From E44-bin32 sp034430795 (GTDB taxonomy: Bacteria > Chloroflexota > Anaerolineae > Anaerolineales > E44-bin32): 64,000 bases of DNA. The stretch covers positions 13,539 to 77,538 of the forward strand of contig DAOUDJ010000016.1 of the NCBI GenBank assembly GCA_034430795.1, given 5' to 3'. Positions within the stretch are counted from its first letter, which is position 1. The number at the start of each line of letters is the position of its first letter. This document shows, piece by piece, positions 52,645 to 62,300 of this stretch. The notes beneath the pieces were generated by a model, which saw nothing but the letters and a program-made list of their open reading frames with translations, was not told where the DNA came from and ran no database searches. Both the position numbers and the translations under genes were made by a program.

Positions 52645-54396
52645 CTATCTATCCGTTTCACCTAGAACGATGTCAATTGATCCAAGAATGGCTACGACAT
52701 CGGCGATTTTTTGCCCCTTACACATCATTTCTAAAGGGGTGAGGTTGATGAAGGATGGCGCACGCACGTGATACCGCCATGGATTCGGTTTTCCATCTGA
52801 GACGACATAAAATCCAAGTTCACCCTTCGGAGCCTCCACCCGCCCATACGCCTCCCCTGCAGGCACTCGAACCTGATACTGCGGTTTGCCGGTTTGGATT
52901 TCGCCCGTAGGGATGGATTTGACGGCCTGCTGTAAGATCCGCAGACTCTGCCGAATCTCATCCAGCCGAATCAGGTAGCGATCATAGACATCGCCGTTGT
53001 AACGGACGGCAACATCGAAATCAAAGCGGTCGTAGATTGAATACGGATCGGCCCGGCGGACATCATACGGTACTCCAGAAGCCCGTAACACGGGGCCAGC
53101 TGCCGAGTTCGCCAATGCCTGCTCTGCCGTCAAGACGCCTACCCCAATCGCCCGCGCGCGCACAATCTCGTTTCCGGTAAGGTAGAGATCAAGCTCATCG
53201 ACTTTGCGGGGCAGCCTCTCGTTTACGAGGATCTTGATCGTCTCCAGGGTATCCTCGGGCAGATCCCGCGCCACACCACCGAAGCGGAAGTAATTGCACA
53301 TCATCCGCGAGCCGGAGACCGCTTCAAATATGTCCAGGATTAACTCCCGCTCATTGATGACATAGAGCATTGGCGTGAAAAACGCACCGAGATCGTTGAG
53401 CAAGAAGCCGATCGCCCAGATGTGGTTAACCACACGCGTCAATTCAGCCATGATGACGCGGATATATTCTGCTCGCTCCGGGGGTTTGATACCCATGAGC
53501 TTTTCAACGGCCAGAGCGTATCCGAAGTTATTGCTCATTGAGCAAAGATAATCCAGACGGTCGGTGAACGGCATGTTCATCAAGTAAGTATTGCGTTCAC
53601 CGATCTTTTCATGGTTTCTGTGCAGATACCCCATCACAGGCTTCAGCCCAACAATCTCTTCCCCATCAAGCGTTACAACCATACGGAAGACACCGTGTGT
53701 TGATGGGTGTTGCGGACCGAGGTTAACGACGATCTGATCGGTCTTTAAACCGCGATCGTTGTCACCATTGCCGTGATCGATCTTCCCCAAACTCGAATAG
53801 AGCGCAGATTCTCCCTCCGGAACCCAACCCTCCGGAGTGAATTCTGATGGATATTGAACATTCTTACCGAATGGATTGATGTCCTCGACCCGATGCACCT
53901 CCCCTTGAGGCCATCGGCTCTTGAATGGCTTTCCCTCTTCCTCGAAGAACGGTTCCTTCCAATCCTTGCGTAAGGGATGACCGTGGAATCCGTCCCATAA
54001 AAGAATGCGTCTGAGATCCGGATGCCCCTCAAAGCGGATGCCCAGGAGATCCCATGCTTCACGTTCTTGGAAGTCTGCGCCGGGGTAGATCGAGATCAAC
54101 GAGGGTACAACACTGTCGTCTCTCGGCGTCTGAATTTTAAGGGTAAGCGCAGGACCTCCGGCGCTTCTATAAAGATGATAAACAACTTCCATCTTATCGT
54201 CCGGGAGATAATCGACCCCGGTGATCGAGGAAAGGTAATCGTAGCCCATGTCGTCTCGCAAACTCTTCACAATTTCAACGAGTTTTGCAGTTTTTACGAT
54301 GTACCCCTCATATCCCTGACGCTCATCACGGGCAATGGCGCCTGGGAATTTCTCTTCTAAGGTGTCCTGAATTTGCACTGTTTCTTGCTCTGTCAT
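52645..54396 (-). CDS. nuoCD: Fused NADH-quinone oxidoreductase subunits C and D
   Basis: A 583-residue fusion: NuoC in residues 1-175 (HLYRSAGGPALTLKIQ, YPGADFQEREAWDLLGIRFE, LRRILLWDGFHGHPLRKDW) and NuoD from about 215 (VNLGPQHPSTHGVFRMVVTL, GYLHRNHEKIGERNTYL, LGAFFTPMLYVINEREL, ending DIVLGETDR). NuoD bears part of the quinone-binding site. The C-D fusion is common in several phyla. It lies 12 bp after nuoB. Confidence 0.93.
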   Translation of the reverse strand: MTEQETVQIQDTLEEKFPGAIARDERQGYEGYIVKTAKLVEIVKSLRDDMGYDYLSSITGVDYLPDDKMEVVYHLYRSAGGPALTLKIQTPRDDSVVPSLISIYPGADFQEREAWDLLGIRFEGHPDLRRILLWDGFHGHPLRKDWKEPFFEEEGKPFKSRWPQGEVHRVEDINPFGKNVQYPSEFTPEGWVPEGESALYSSLGKIDHGNGDNDRGLKTDQIVVNLGPQHPSTHGVFRMVVTLDGEEIVGLKPVMGYLHRNHEKIGERNTYLMNMPFTDRLDYLCSMSNNFGYALAVEKLMGIKPPERAEYIRVIMAELTRVVNHIWAIGFLLNDLGAFFTPMLYVINERELILDIFEAVSGSRMMCNYFRFGGVARDLPEDTLETIKILVNERLPRKVDELDLYLTGNEIVRARAIGVGVLTAEQALANSAAGPVLRASGVPYDVRRADPYSIYDRFDFDVAVRYNGDVYDRYLIRLDEIRQSLRILQQAVKSIPTGEIQTGKPQYQVRVPAGEAYGRVEAPKGELGFYVVSDGKPNPWRYHVRAPSFINLTPLEMMCKGQKIADVVAILGSIDIVLGETDR

Positions 54397-54408
54397 CGTA
54401 TCTGTGAC

Positions 54409-55074
54409 CTATGTCGTAATTGGCGGCACCACATCAGGCGTAGGTTCCGCATCTTGTGAAAGTGCCTGAGCCTGAAGTTCTTTGAAGTTCGGGATATCGC
54501 GAGGGTCGATAAGATCCGGCCCGAGGATGGGGATGGGAATCAGTTCATCAGCTTCCTTCTGATACCATCTGACGGAACGAATGGACTGCTTGTCAATCTT
54601 CTCCTGGAGTTTAATCAAGCCGTTGAGCAAGGCCTGAGGGGTTGGTGGGCAACCGGGAATATAAATATCAACGGGCAGGAATTTGTCGATGCCAGAAACA
54701 ACGCTGTAACCCTCTTTGAAAGGACCACCACCAGAAGCACACGCCCCCATTGCAATGACGTATTTTGGTTCTGGTATCTGGTTGTAAAGCCGTACGATCT
54801 GCGGGAGCATTTTCTTCGTCACCGTGCCGGAAACGATAATCATGTCCGCTTGGCGAGGGGTAGCGCGCATCACTTCCATGCCAAAGCGAGAAAAATCATA
54901 TCGACTGGCTGCGACGCAGATCATCTCGATCGCACAACACGCTAGCCCAAAAAACATTGGCCAGAGGGAATTCCGCCGTCCCCAGTTGTAAATCTTATCC
55001 AGCGTTGTAACCGTGACCTGTCCCTGAAGCTCTGGGGGGATATCGACTCCAGGGTTATTTAGCTCGTCCGTCAT
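54409..55074 (-). CDS. nuoB: NADH-quinone oxidoreductase subunit B
   Basis: A 221-residue N2-cluster subunit. WPMFFGLACCAIEMICVAAS carries the Cys pair, SRFGMEVMRATPRQADMIIV follows, then YVIAMGACASGGGPFKEGYS and DIYIPGCPPTPQALLNGLIK with the remaining Cys ligands. The ATG at 55074 follows GGAGG by 5 nt. It is the first gene of the unit; nuoA, nuoE-H and nuoJ-N are absent from the window. Confidence 0.93.
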   Translation of the reverse strand: MTDELNNPGVDIPPELQGQVTVTTLDKIYNWGRRNSLWPMFFGLACCAIEMICVAASRYDFSRFGMEVMRATPRQADMIIVSGTVTKKMLPQIVRLYNQIPEPKYVIAMGACASGGGPFKEGYSVVSGIDKFLPVDIYIPGCPPTPQALLNGLIKLQEKIDKQSIRSVRWYQKEADELIPIPILGPDLIDPRDIPNFKELQAQALSQDAEPTPDVVPPITT

Positions 55075-55240
55075 CCACGCCTCCACAAAAAAGGGCTCGC
55101 CCCTTCTCCATTCAAGAGCACGTGCCCGAAATGAAATTATACTTGGCGGATATTTGAAGTCAAGATTACGTATTCATGTACGTCGCCCTCTACGCCTGGG
55201 CTTTCACATGGAAGATGTAATGATGCGGCTAAATAGTCCA

Positions 55241-55840
55241 TTACTCTTGAATTTCACGCCACATGAAATAATTCATAACCTCAAGTATTTTGATTTCATC
55301 AATAATATTGAAACCGAACTTTCTATAGAAAGATACATTGGTCAATGTATCTGTTTCTAGATATGCCGGTAGTTTGTGCTCGTCAACCAACCTGCAATAG
55401 CTCTCCATTAATAGTGTTCCAACACCGAGATTTTGATATTCCAGTAGAACACCAATCGGGCCAAGATGACGGTGTAATATTGACGGATCGCGTCTTGCCC
55501 AGCACCCTAACCAGTATTGGTGGCGATCTTTTATTGAAGATAACTTTGGATTTCCAATGTCAAGTAGTTCCTGGACCTCTTGCGATATGAACCGATCACC
55601 ACGGCAGATATAAGACCTACAAACCCCAACGATCTGACTTCCTTGTTTTGCCACGATCACTTCTTCAGGACGATCTCTGAGTAAGGCTAAAAATGCACGT
55701 TCGATTTGTTGACGCTCATTTTCACTTTGTCCTTGATAAACAACCACATGGATCGGATTTCGAAGCATCGCATGGCTGAGAACTTCAGCTGCTTCTTCTA
55801 TGTCAGCAGGTTGCATCTGTTTGATCTCGGCAGCTGTCAT
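55241..55840 (-). CDS. GNAT-family N-acetyltransferase
   Basis: A 199-residue GNAT protein with HRHLGPIGVLLEYQNLGVGT (acetyl-CoA-binding Q/RxxGxG/A-like, here Q-N-L-G-V-G-T), PAYLETDTLTNVSFYRKFGF, a typical ending. AAGGAG lies 8 nt upstream of ATG 55840. Substrate unknown. Confidence 0.83.
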   Translation of the reverse strand: MTAAEIKQMQPADIEEAAEVLSHAMLRNPIHVVVYQGQSENERQQIERAFLALLRDRPEEVIVAKQGSQIVGVCRSYICRGDRFISQEVQELLDIGNPKLSSIKDRHQYWLGCWARRDPSILHRHLGPIGVLLEYQNLGVGTLLMESYCRLVDEHKLPAYLETDTLTNVSFYRKFGFNIIDEIKILEVMNYFMWREIQE

Positions 55841-55879
55841 CCATTTGTCTCCTTAGAGTTTTTGTCGCCTACAGTTTTG

Positions 55880-56195
55880 AGCTTCGCGAAGCATCTGTGT
55901 AGGGGGCGACGCGTAGCGGAGATGGGTTTGGAGGGTGCTAGCCCCCTGCTCCCCCATTACCTTTTCCATCTTCCCATCATACAACGAAAGAACCCCACAC
56001 CGCAGGGAGGGCGGCTGGGGGACTTATCATCCCGAACTCAACGAGGGACCATTCCGAATTTTTTCCCCCTAAATCCCCCAAAGGGGGACTTATCATCCCG
56101 AGCTTATCGAGGGGCCACTCCCCTCGCGAAGAACTCATGGCTCCTACGGAGTGCTACGCGAAGCGCAGCGTGGAGCACACCCCCCGGATCAAACA
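55880..56195 (+). repeat. Interspersed repeat (family A, copy 1, with a family-B-like head)
   Basis: The core from CTCCCCCATTACCTTTTCC through CCCATCATACAACGAAAG to CTTATCATCCCGA and the tail CACCCCCCGGATCAAACA are shared almost exactly with 61922-62097. Its head CGAAGCATCTGTGTAGGGGGCG resembles the family-B head at 60260. It fills most of the 466-bp gap 55841-56306. Confidence 0.75.
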
Positions 56196-56306
56196 GCTCT
56201 ATGCTCAAACCAACATTGCAAACCCGATCTTTTGACTCCCGGAATAAAGCGTGGGCAGCTCATACTTTTCCTACCCTACAACGCGATCCCTTTTTATTTT
56301 TCCAAG

Positions 56307-57146
56307 TCATTCTGCGCCGTTCTTGAGAAAGTTTATCAGGAGTGGATTTACAGCCTCAGGCTTCTCAAAATGTGTGAGATGACCACCGTCTGCAAAAGGA
56401 TGGAATTCCAAATCAGGCATACTTTTTAGGATGATCTGAATCTCTTCAATCGTGATCGTGCTGTCTTGGCAACCCCATATGAGTTGAATAGGTCGTTTTT
56501 GCTCTCCTACGAGACGATAAAGCCCTGAGAAATCACCTAGCATGCCGTTGTAAATCGTGGAGACAAGAGCGCGCTTGAAACCACGATATCTCATTTGTAC
56601 CTGGTAAGGCTCTATATATTCTTTGATGTACTTAGCAGTGTTGGCGCTTGATGAGATGTGCGTTTTAAGCAACCGAATAAAGTTAATGGAACGCGCCCCC
56701 GCTGGCCCTATTAGAGCCAGTTTGTGCACTCGCTTCGGGTACTTATCAATAAAAGATAAGGCAATCGGTGCGCCCATTGAAAAAGCGACCAGGGCTAGAG
56801 GCTGGCTGAGATTGAGCGCATCAAGTAATTGGAGTAGTTGGCATCGGAACAGTTCTATGTTGTAACGTAGGCGCGGTCGATCCGAAAAACCCCGCCCATA
56901 TAGGTCATACTTTATGACGCGAAACCCCGCCTGAGTGAGCGATTTGAAAGTTGGCTCCCAGATGAAATAGGGCGCTGAAAATCCATGCACTAGAACAACG
57001 ACTTGAGCATCTACGGGACCGCTCAATTCATAATGGGTATACCCATCATCCAGGCGAACGAAATCCCCCGCCGTTCTAGCCCGAAGGGAATCATCTATGG
57101 TTTCAGTTTCACTCACAAGCGAGAGAAAGGGAAGTTTCTTGGTCAT
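56307..57146 (-). CDS. Alpha/beta-hydrolase
   Basis: A 279-residue cytosolic alpha/beta hydrolase: oxyanion motif VVLVHGFSAPYFIW, nucleophile elbow LALVAFSMGAPIAL (Ser in F-S-M-G), acid LIWGCQDSTITIEE and His in FADGGHLTHFEKPEAV. Proteins of this type are esterases, C-C hydrolases or dehalogenases. The ATG at 57146 (MTKKLPFLSL) is preferred over the TTG at 57167. Confidence 0.83.
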   Translation of the reverse strand: MTKKLPFLSLVSETETIDDSLRARTAGDFVRLDDGYTHYELSGPVDAQVVVLVHGFSAPYFIWEPTFKSLTQAGFRVIKYDLYGRGFSDRPRLRYNIELFRCQLLQLLDALNLSQPLALVAFSMGAPIALSFIDKYPKRVHKLALIGPAGARSINFIRLLKTHISSSANTAKYIKEYIEPYQVQMRYRGFKRALVSTIYNGMLGDFSGLYRLVGEQKRPIQLIWGCQDSTITIEEIQIILKSMPDLEFHPFADGGHLTHFEKPEAVNPLLINFLKNGAE

Positions 57147-57188
57147 GAGGACTTCATCTCTATCCAATGTTGCAAAATGTCTGCAAAC

Positions 57189-58415
57189 TCAGCGCCCATT
57201 CTGGCGGCGAAAATACCACCCGAAGTCGACTTCCGTTTCCATGTCCCCCCATTCTAGTGTGAGAACATGCCAAACAGGCGAATCGTACCCTCCCGAAGGG
57301 TAGGTCCAACGCCCCTGACCGAGGATTGCGGTATTAGCCTCCTGGGCCGTGTCGATCCACACGCAGTAGATTCCGGGCGTGACATATTGGTAGTAGGTGC
57401 CCTCCTCATCGGTGAGCACAGCAACTTCGTAGATAGGTTCTGTCGGTGGGCAGCCCCCTTTTGTGTATTGCACCACCAGCCCGGTGAGCGGGGTTTCGTC
57501 ATCTTGGCGGATGCCATCAGGCCCATAACCTCCCTCGCGATACACACACCCGGGAGGTGCCACTGGACCAGGGGGACCGGAAGACTGACAGACATCATGC
57601 CACACGACGCCGGAGATCAGGGGAAGGCCAGAGTGGGATCCGCAGTTGCCGGCTAGGTCGGCGTAAAAAGTCGCGATTTCAGAGTACGGTCCGGAGATAT
57701 CATCTCCAAATACAGCCTTTACCCGCCAGTAGTACTGGGTGCAGTCCTCGAGGAAGGACACCTCAGTCTCAAAGCTGCGCCCCGGGTCCACTCCCGCGTG
57801 CAACACATCGGTGGTGAAGTCGAGGTTGGTAGATACCTCGAGCGCGTAGTTTGCTTGTAGACAGCTGACCTGTGGATAGTCCCATTCGAAGGACGGCGAG
57901 GGATCGCTGATGAACGCAGCGCCTTCAGGGATCAACAAGATAGGGGCTTGCAGGTTCGTTCCATCACACGTAGGGCCTGTCCAGAAGAAGGTGGTGACGG
58001 ATGATGGTCCTGGTACACCATCGAGATGTGCGGCGACACGCCAAGCGTAGAAGGTTGTTGGCGCCAGATCCTGGTCAGGTGTCCAGTTGAGCGTCCCTAG
58101 TAACGTATCCCCGGACACGGTCTCGGGGGCATCGAAATCGCCTCCCGGGGCAACCTGGATGTTAAATCCATCCGCTGGACACGAGCCCTCGTAGAACCAG
58201 GTCAGCGTTGGCCGTAGGGTCTCGTGGATCGGGGAGTCCTGCGCCGGAATACTAGGCGCGATCAGGATGCACGGCGTCGACGTCGGTGTGGGCTGGGGCT
58301 GAGGTGGAGGAGCGGGCGTGTTCGGCCGGGGCATGTTGCAGGATGAGAGAAGGACCCCGGCGACCAGGGCAGCCACCGCCAGTCCTAAACAAGGGGTCAA
58401 GTTACGCATGGTCAT
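57189..58415 (-). CDS. Secreted lipoprotein with fibronectin-like domains
   Basis: A signal peptide ending LVAGVLLSSC (lipobox) is followed by a Pro/Thr linker and two Fn3/Big-like repeats (PTLTWFYEGSCPADGFNIQV and PSFEWDYPQVSCLQANYALE), each with a Cys pair, and then a C-terminal SdrD-like/carboxypeptidase-like domain (ISGVVWHDVCQSSGP onward). The 408-residue protein is probably surface-exposed. The ATG at 58415 has GGAGG 5 nt upstream; the TTG at 58430 is rejected. The similarity of the two Fn3 repeats to the LysM protein tail suggests a shared extracellular domain family. Confidence 0.78.
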   Translation of the reverse strand: MTMRNLTPCLGLAVAALVAGVLLSSCNMPRPNTPAPPPQPQPTPTSTPCILIAPSIPAQDSPIHETLRPTLTWFYEGSCPADGFNIQVAPGGDFDAPETVSGDTLLGTLNWTPDQDLAPTTFYAWRVAAHLDGVPGPSSVTTFFWTGPTCDGTNLQAPILLIPEGAAFISDPSPSFEWDYPQVSCLQANYALEVSTNLDFTTDVLHAGVDPGRSFETEVSFLEDCTQYYWRVKAVFGDDISGPYSEIATFYADLAGNCGSHSGLPLISGVVWHDVCQSSGPPGPVAPPGCVYREGGYGPDGIRQDDETPLTGLVVQYTKGGCPPTEPIYEVAVLTDEEGTYYQYVTPGIYCVWIDTAQEANTAILGQGRWTYPSGGYDSPVWHVLTLEWGDMETEVDFGWYFRRQNGR

Positions 58416-58541
58416 GGCATCCTCCGTCAATCCATTGCGAGAACAACCTCGTGGTGCGAAGTCCCCCGCATCGCCAAGCGCATCTCGGGAGCATATTGGA
58501 AGGGCGAAGCGATGCAGAGTGGCATTGCGGTGTGCAAGTGC

Positions 58542-59117
58542 TTAGCCCGCAGGTTTCTTCCTACGACCCATGAAACGTGGCACTGTTTGTTTGTAATCCT
58601 TGTATGAATCTCCATACCTTTCCTCAAGCCACGGCTCCTCTAACAGCGGGGTCAGACCGAAAAGCCCCGCACCGATCAGACCACAAATCCAGGTCATCCA
58701 GGAATTCGTGAGGATTGCATAACCAATGATCAGAAGCATGAAACCAACGTACTGCGGGTTGCGAGAGATGCGGTAGGGACCCGCCTCGACGAATTCGCCA
58801 CCCAACCCCAAGGATGTTTGATAGCTAAGCGTCTTGAGCCCCCATATAACCAACCCAACCCCGCCAATGATCAGCGTGATTTCAAATGGAAAGCGAAGCC
58901 AATGTCCAAGAACGAAGCCATTCCAGTCATAGATACCTACGGCGATATAAGCAAGGTAGCAGAAATCAATCAATATCCACGCGTAATAGAATTGCCAGGA
59001 CTGCCTGGAAGGTGGAGGCCAGATCCGGAAATCAGGAAACATCCATGTGATTGCGAAGGAAATTCCGATGAGCACCTCAGCTATCAACATGCTTGTAAAG
59101 GCGACTAATCTCATCAT
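58542..59117 (-). CDS. Isoprenylcysteine carboxyl methyltransferase-like membrane protein
   Basis: A 191-residue polytopic protein with about five TM segments and the C-terminal catalytic region AGPYRISRNPQYVGFMLLII, with PLLEEPWLEERYGDSYKDYK downstream. This is the ICMT/PEMT-type methyltransferase pattern (GPYxxxRHPxYxG). It methylates a lipid-linked or small hydrophobic substrate. It is not obviously linked to a partner. Confidence 0.8.
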   Translation of the reverse strand: MMRLVAFTSMLIAEVLIGISFAITWMFPDFRIWPPPSRQSWQFYYAWILIDFCYLAYIAVGIYDWNGFVLGHWLRFPFEITLIIGGVGLVIWGLKTLSYQTSLGLGGEFVEAGPYRISRNPQYVGFMLLIIGYAILTNSWMTWICGLIGAGLFGLTPLLEEPWLEERYGDSYKDYKQTVPRFMGRRKKPAG

Positions 59118-59129
59118 AAAGCCCTTTGC

Positions 59130-59300
59130 ATCCTACCGTTTTCGAGCTGACGAAGATCCCCCGTACTTTGAGGGGGGAAGCCCCACGTTTTCTGGGGTGC
59201 GTAGTCCCCTGCCCTTGAGGGGAAGGCACCGGGGCTAGGGCCATCGTCGGCAATCCCAGCATCCCCATCAAACAACTTTTTTTCAATCGCGCCGCTTACC
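59130..59300 (+). repeat. Interspersed GC-rich element (family B, copy)
   Basis: Contains GTAGTCCCCTGCCCTTGAGG followed by GGAAGGC and CCATCGTCGGCAATCCCAGC, shared with the element at 60300. A hairpin from CCCCTGCCCTTGAGGGG is possible. Frames that read through it are not genes. Confidence 0.72.
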
Positions 59301-59373
59301 CACTGCCAATGACGGGTCTGCTCTACGCGGGGTTGGCCCGCTTTTATCGTCAAAAATCAGTTCGGCACAAAGT

Positions 59374-60153
59374 CTAATAGAAGCCCCATATGGATAATAT
59401 TTCCTGTGCAGCTTGTTCACCCTTTTCATGCCAGTTGAGAACCGTCTGCACTTTATACTCTACCGCTTGTTCCATATCTCCGATAGAAGATTCTACACGG
59501 CCCATAATTGCCGCTCGCCATTTTTCGTTCTCTAATTTTAAAGGTTCTCGATTCAACAACCTACCAAGCCATTCCTGACCACTTGGCGTTGCTAAATACA
59601 CAATTTTCAGGTTTTCACCCCACGGAGGCACTTCGCCAATCCGGGTTGTCTTTATATGCAACAGAGTTGGTATCACAGTTTCCAAATACATTGTTTTTTT
59701 CATCGCCGCTCGAACATCATCGATCAAAATGGCATTTGCTGCCCCGGGTCGCGATTGATAATAATAGTAGATTTCATCTTGGCGATAAATTACTTCAGGA
59801 TGAAAAATATCCCGGAATCCCGCATCAGTTTCTTTAACAAAGATATATGGATCTTTGTGCCCTTCGCCAGGCCGAGGCGATCTGGTCGCTAGCAAATATA
59901 TTCGAGGAAGCACTATCGATCTTTTCTTTAATAACGTCTCAACTCTTTCTAGAACATAACTTTGCCCAGCTCCTGAAGCTCCATTAAGGGCACGAATTCC
60001 ATTTGTTTTTTGGGTAACACTATGGACGGATCTCGCACTATCTAGTAGTTCGCGCAACAAATCATCATATTTTTTAACTTGAGCATATAACGTTTCTCTA
60101 TCCGCAGATACAAATGGCCGAATCAAGGGGGCTATATCTTCTAAATTATTCAT
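59374..60153 (-). CDS. Guanylate-kinase-like protein with altered Walker A
   Basis: A 259-residue protein whose centre resembles guanylate kinase: RALNGASGAGQSYVLERVE corresponds to the P-loop and LLATRSPRPGEGHKDPYIFV to the GMP-binding region. The invariant P-loop Lys is Gln64 (GASGAGQS), so ordinary ATP-dependent kinase activity is doubtful. A helical N-terminal domain of 50 residues precedes it. AAGGAG lies upstream of the ATG. It lies in an island of repeats and may be a diverged accessory gene. Confidence 0.7.
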   Translation of the reverse strand: MNNLEDIAPLIRPFVSADRETLYAQVKKYDDLLRELLDSARSVHSVTQKTNGIRALNGASGAGQSYVLERVETLLKKRSIVLPRIYLLATRSPRPGEGHKDPYIFVKETDAGFRDIFHPEVIYRQDEIYYYYQSRPGAANAILIDDVRAAMKKTMYLETVIPTLLHIKTTRIGEVPPWGENLKIVYLATPSGQEWLGRLLNREPLKLENEKWRAAIMGRVESSIGDMEQAVEYKVQTVLNWHEKGEQAAQEILSIWGFY

Positions 60154-60209
60154 CTTCAGCTAGCTCCTTCGTATCTCATTCGTAAAACTGCAACATCTTT
60201 TAGTAAGCT

Positions 60210-60445
60210 AACGGTTTTGAGGTGCGTAGTCCCCCGTTCCGCCAAGCCCTCGCGATCGCGCAGCATCCTGTAGGGACGAAGCGGAGTGGGGTTTGGGGGA
60301 CGTAGCCCCCTGCCCTTGAGGGGAAGGCGCCGAGGTTCGGTCCATCGCCGGCAATCCCAGCAACCCAATCCTACAACTCTGGTAGCAATTCGTGCCGCTT
60401 ACCCTCAGGTAAAGCCCGGTTAGAATCACGCGGGGTTAGGGTATT
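60210..60445 (+). repeat. Interspersed GC-rich element (family B, longest copy)
   Basis: Shares TAGCCCCCTGCCCTTGAGGG, GGAAGGCGCC and CGCCGGCAATCCCAGCA with 59195-59278 and 63890-63925. Its head, CGCAGCATCCTGTAGGG to GTGGGGTTTGGGGG, matches 62590-62640. It fills most of the 312-bp gap 60154-60465. Confidence 0.74.
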
Positions 60446-60465
60446 ATCGGCAACAAGCCAGCGTT

Positions 60466-61700
60466 TCAACTGCTCTTAGTTTCAATCATCAAGGTTGTCG
60501 CTTCCTTGAGTCTTGTAACAAAGAGCAGGCTCAGAACCATGAGACCGATGAGCACGATCAAGGGGAAGGTCATTGAACCCGTTTCCGGGGATTTAAAACT
60601 GTCCATCCCTAAGATGAAAACGATACCCGAGATTTGGCCCATAAGCAGAAGCAGGCCGTTTGACGTTCCTTCAGGTGCTGGATGGGTAATTTCGGCACCA
60701 TACTGGAACCCGACCGGGCCAGCGCTTAGCAAGAAGAACCCAAAGACAAAAGCTGAGAGGAGCAAGAGCCAGTAACTTGAGGCAAAGGTTATGCCGACAA
60801 GTCCCAAAGTTGCGCCCAGCACAGCCATTAACAAATAAGGCGTTCTTTTGCGGTAATGGTCAGACAGTAAGGGGATGACTACGGCACCGATAATACCACC
60901 CACGATCATCAGACCTCCAATGCTACCAGCCTGGACGATCGAGAAGCCTCTCGGCCTGACGATATCTTCGATCCAAGTAGTTACCGCATTGAACACGCCC
61001 AAACCCACAAAGAATATAACCATTAAGAGCACAAAATCCTTCATTCGCAAGGATTCCTTGAGACCGTCAAAAACAAGGGACCGCTGTTCCTGGTCAGGTG
61101 GGCAGGGAGGCGTGGGAGGCCGTTCTTTAATAAAAACAAAAAAGACAACTGCGGCGAACACGGAAACGATCCCGTAGGTTAGGAGCATGCCGCTTATCTG
61201 AGATTGGATCGTAAGAACTGGAGTCAGCACCAATGCCACAACGATGCCAAGGTACATTGCCAGCGAACCAAGGCCCGCAGCGGTAGCTCGCTCCTGTATT
61301 GGAAACCAACGAGCAGATACAGAAGTAATGGCATTAAGGATGAATGGCTGTCCGATGGCGATCCCAATTTGGGCAATAAGCACGAATGTGTAATCAGGGG
61401 CCAGGATACCCCGCAGCAAGCCGAAGATGCCCGTTATTGCAGCACCTATGCCAACAGCGACCCGAATGCCATAGGTGTGTCTATCACCCAGGAGGCAGGT
61501 ATCGAGATGACGATATAGACGATCATGAAACTCATGGACAAGAGCCCGATGCTAAGATCCGAGACTCCATAATAGGTGGCGGCACTGCCCGTGATTGGAG
61601 CAAAGGTTATCCACAAGAGCTGATTGATGGCGACGACAAACATGAATGCAAGCAGCACGACCCATCGATAACCATAAACTTTGAAGTCGGTTTGTTCCAT
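60466..61700 (-). pseudogene. MFS transporter split by a 2-nt slippage
   Basis: The frame starting at ATG 61700 (AGGAGG 8 nt upstream) encodes TM1-2 of an MFS protein and ends near 61446. The downstream frame continues with TM3 onward to 60466. At 61475-61480 the plus strand reads GTGTGT. Removing one GT restores VIDTYGIRVAVGIGA, which matches the MFS motif A region (DxxGxR), and gives an intact protein of about 410 residues. It is therefore either a recent pseudogene, a phase-variable dinucleotide repeat, or a sequencing/assembly error. TM and loop features (e.g., RPPTPPCPPDQEQRS) are otherwise normal. Confidence 0.8.
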
Positions 61701-61859
61701 CGGATTCACCCTCCTGCTCATAAGTTGATTTGGGAAGGAATCAACACGATAACAATTAATAGACTACCTCGTCTCTCAGATTATCCTACTACTCGTGGCT
61801 GAAAGACAAGTCTTCAATCCACTTCAAGCACCAAATGCTGCGCTTCAGTTTCACACCGC

Positions 61860-62097
61860 GGTTGTTGAGCCACCTAATGGCTTCGAGCTGAGGAAGATCC
61901 CCCGTATTATGGAGGGCGTAGTCCCCCGCTCCCCCATTGCCTTTTCCATCTTCCCATCATACAACGAAAGAGCCCCCAACCGCAGGGGGGGGCGGCTGGG
62001 GGACTGTGGGGGACTTATCATCCCGAGCTTGTCGAGGGACCACTCCCCCACCCTGGCAAGAGCATTCAGGGCGAACTGCACCCCCCGGATCAAACAT
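61860..62097 (+). repeat. Interspersed repeat (family A, copy 2)
   Basis: Near-identical to 55941-56195 over CTCCCCCATTGCCTTTTCC, CCATCATACAACGAAAGAG and CTTATCATCCCGAGCTTGTC, ending CACCCCCCGGATCAAACA. Same orientation as the first copy. A homopolymer GGGGGGG near 61985 may be unreliable. Confidence 0.75.
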
Positions 62098-62300
62098 CGA
62101 GCTCTCAGCTCAAAATAACAATCCAAATCCGAGAAGGATGAGACATCTTTATCTCGGTCTCTTTCTCCGATTGAAGCGCAAACCATAGCCAATTGGACAG
62201 AACCCGGCTTTGGAACTCGGGCATAGTTCGATTGCAATATTAGCCATTCGGAAGGGGGGGCGAACGGGGGGGACCTAGCACAGGTCAACTTTTGTCAAGC

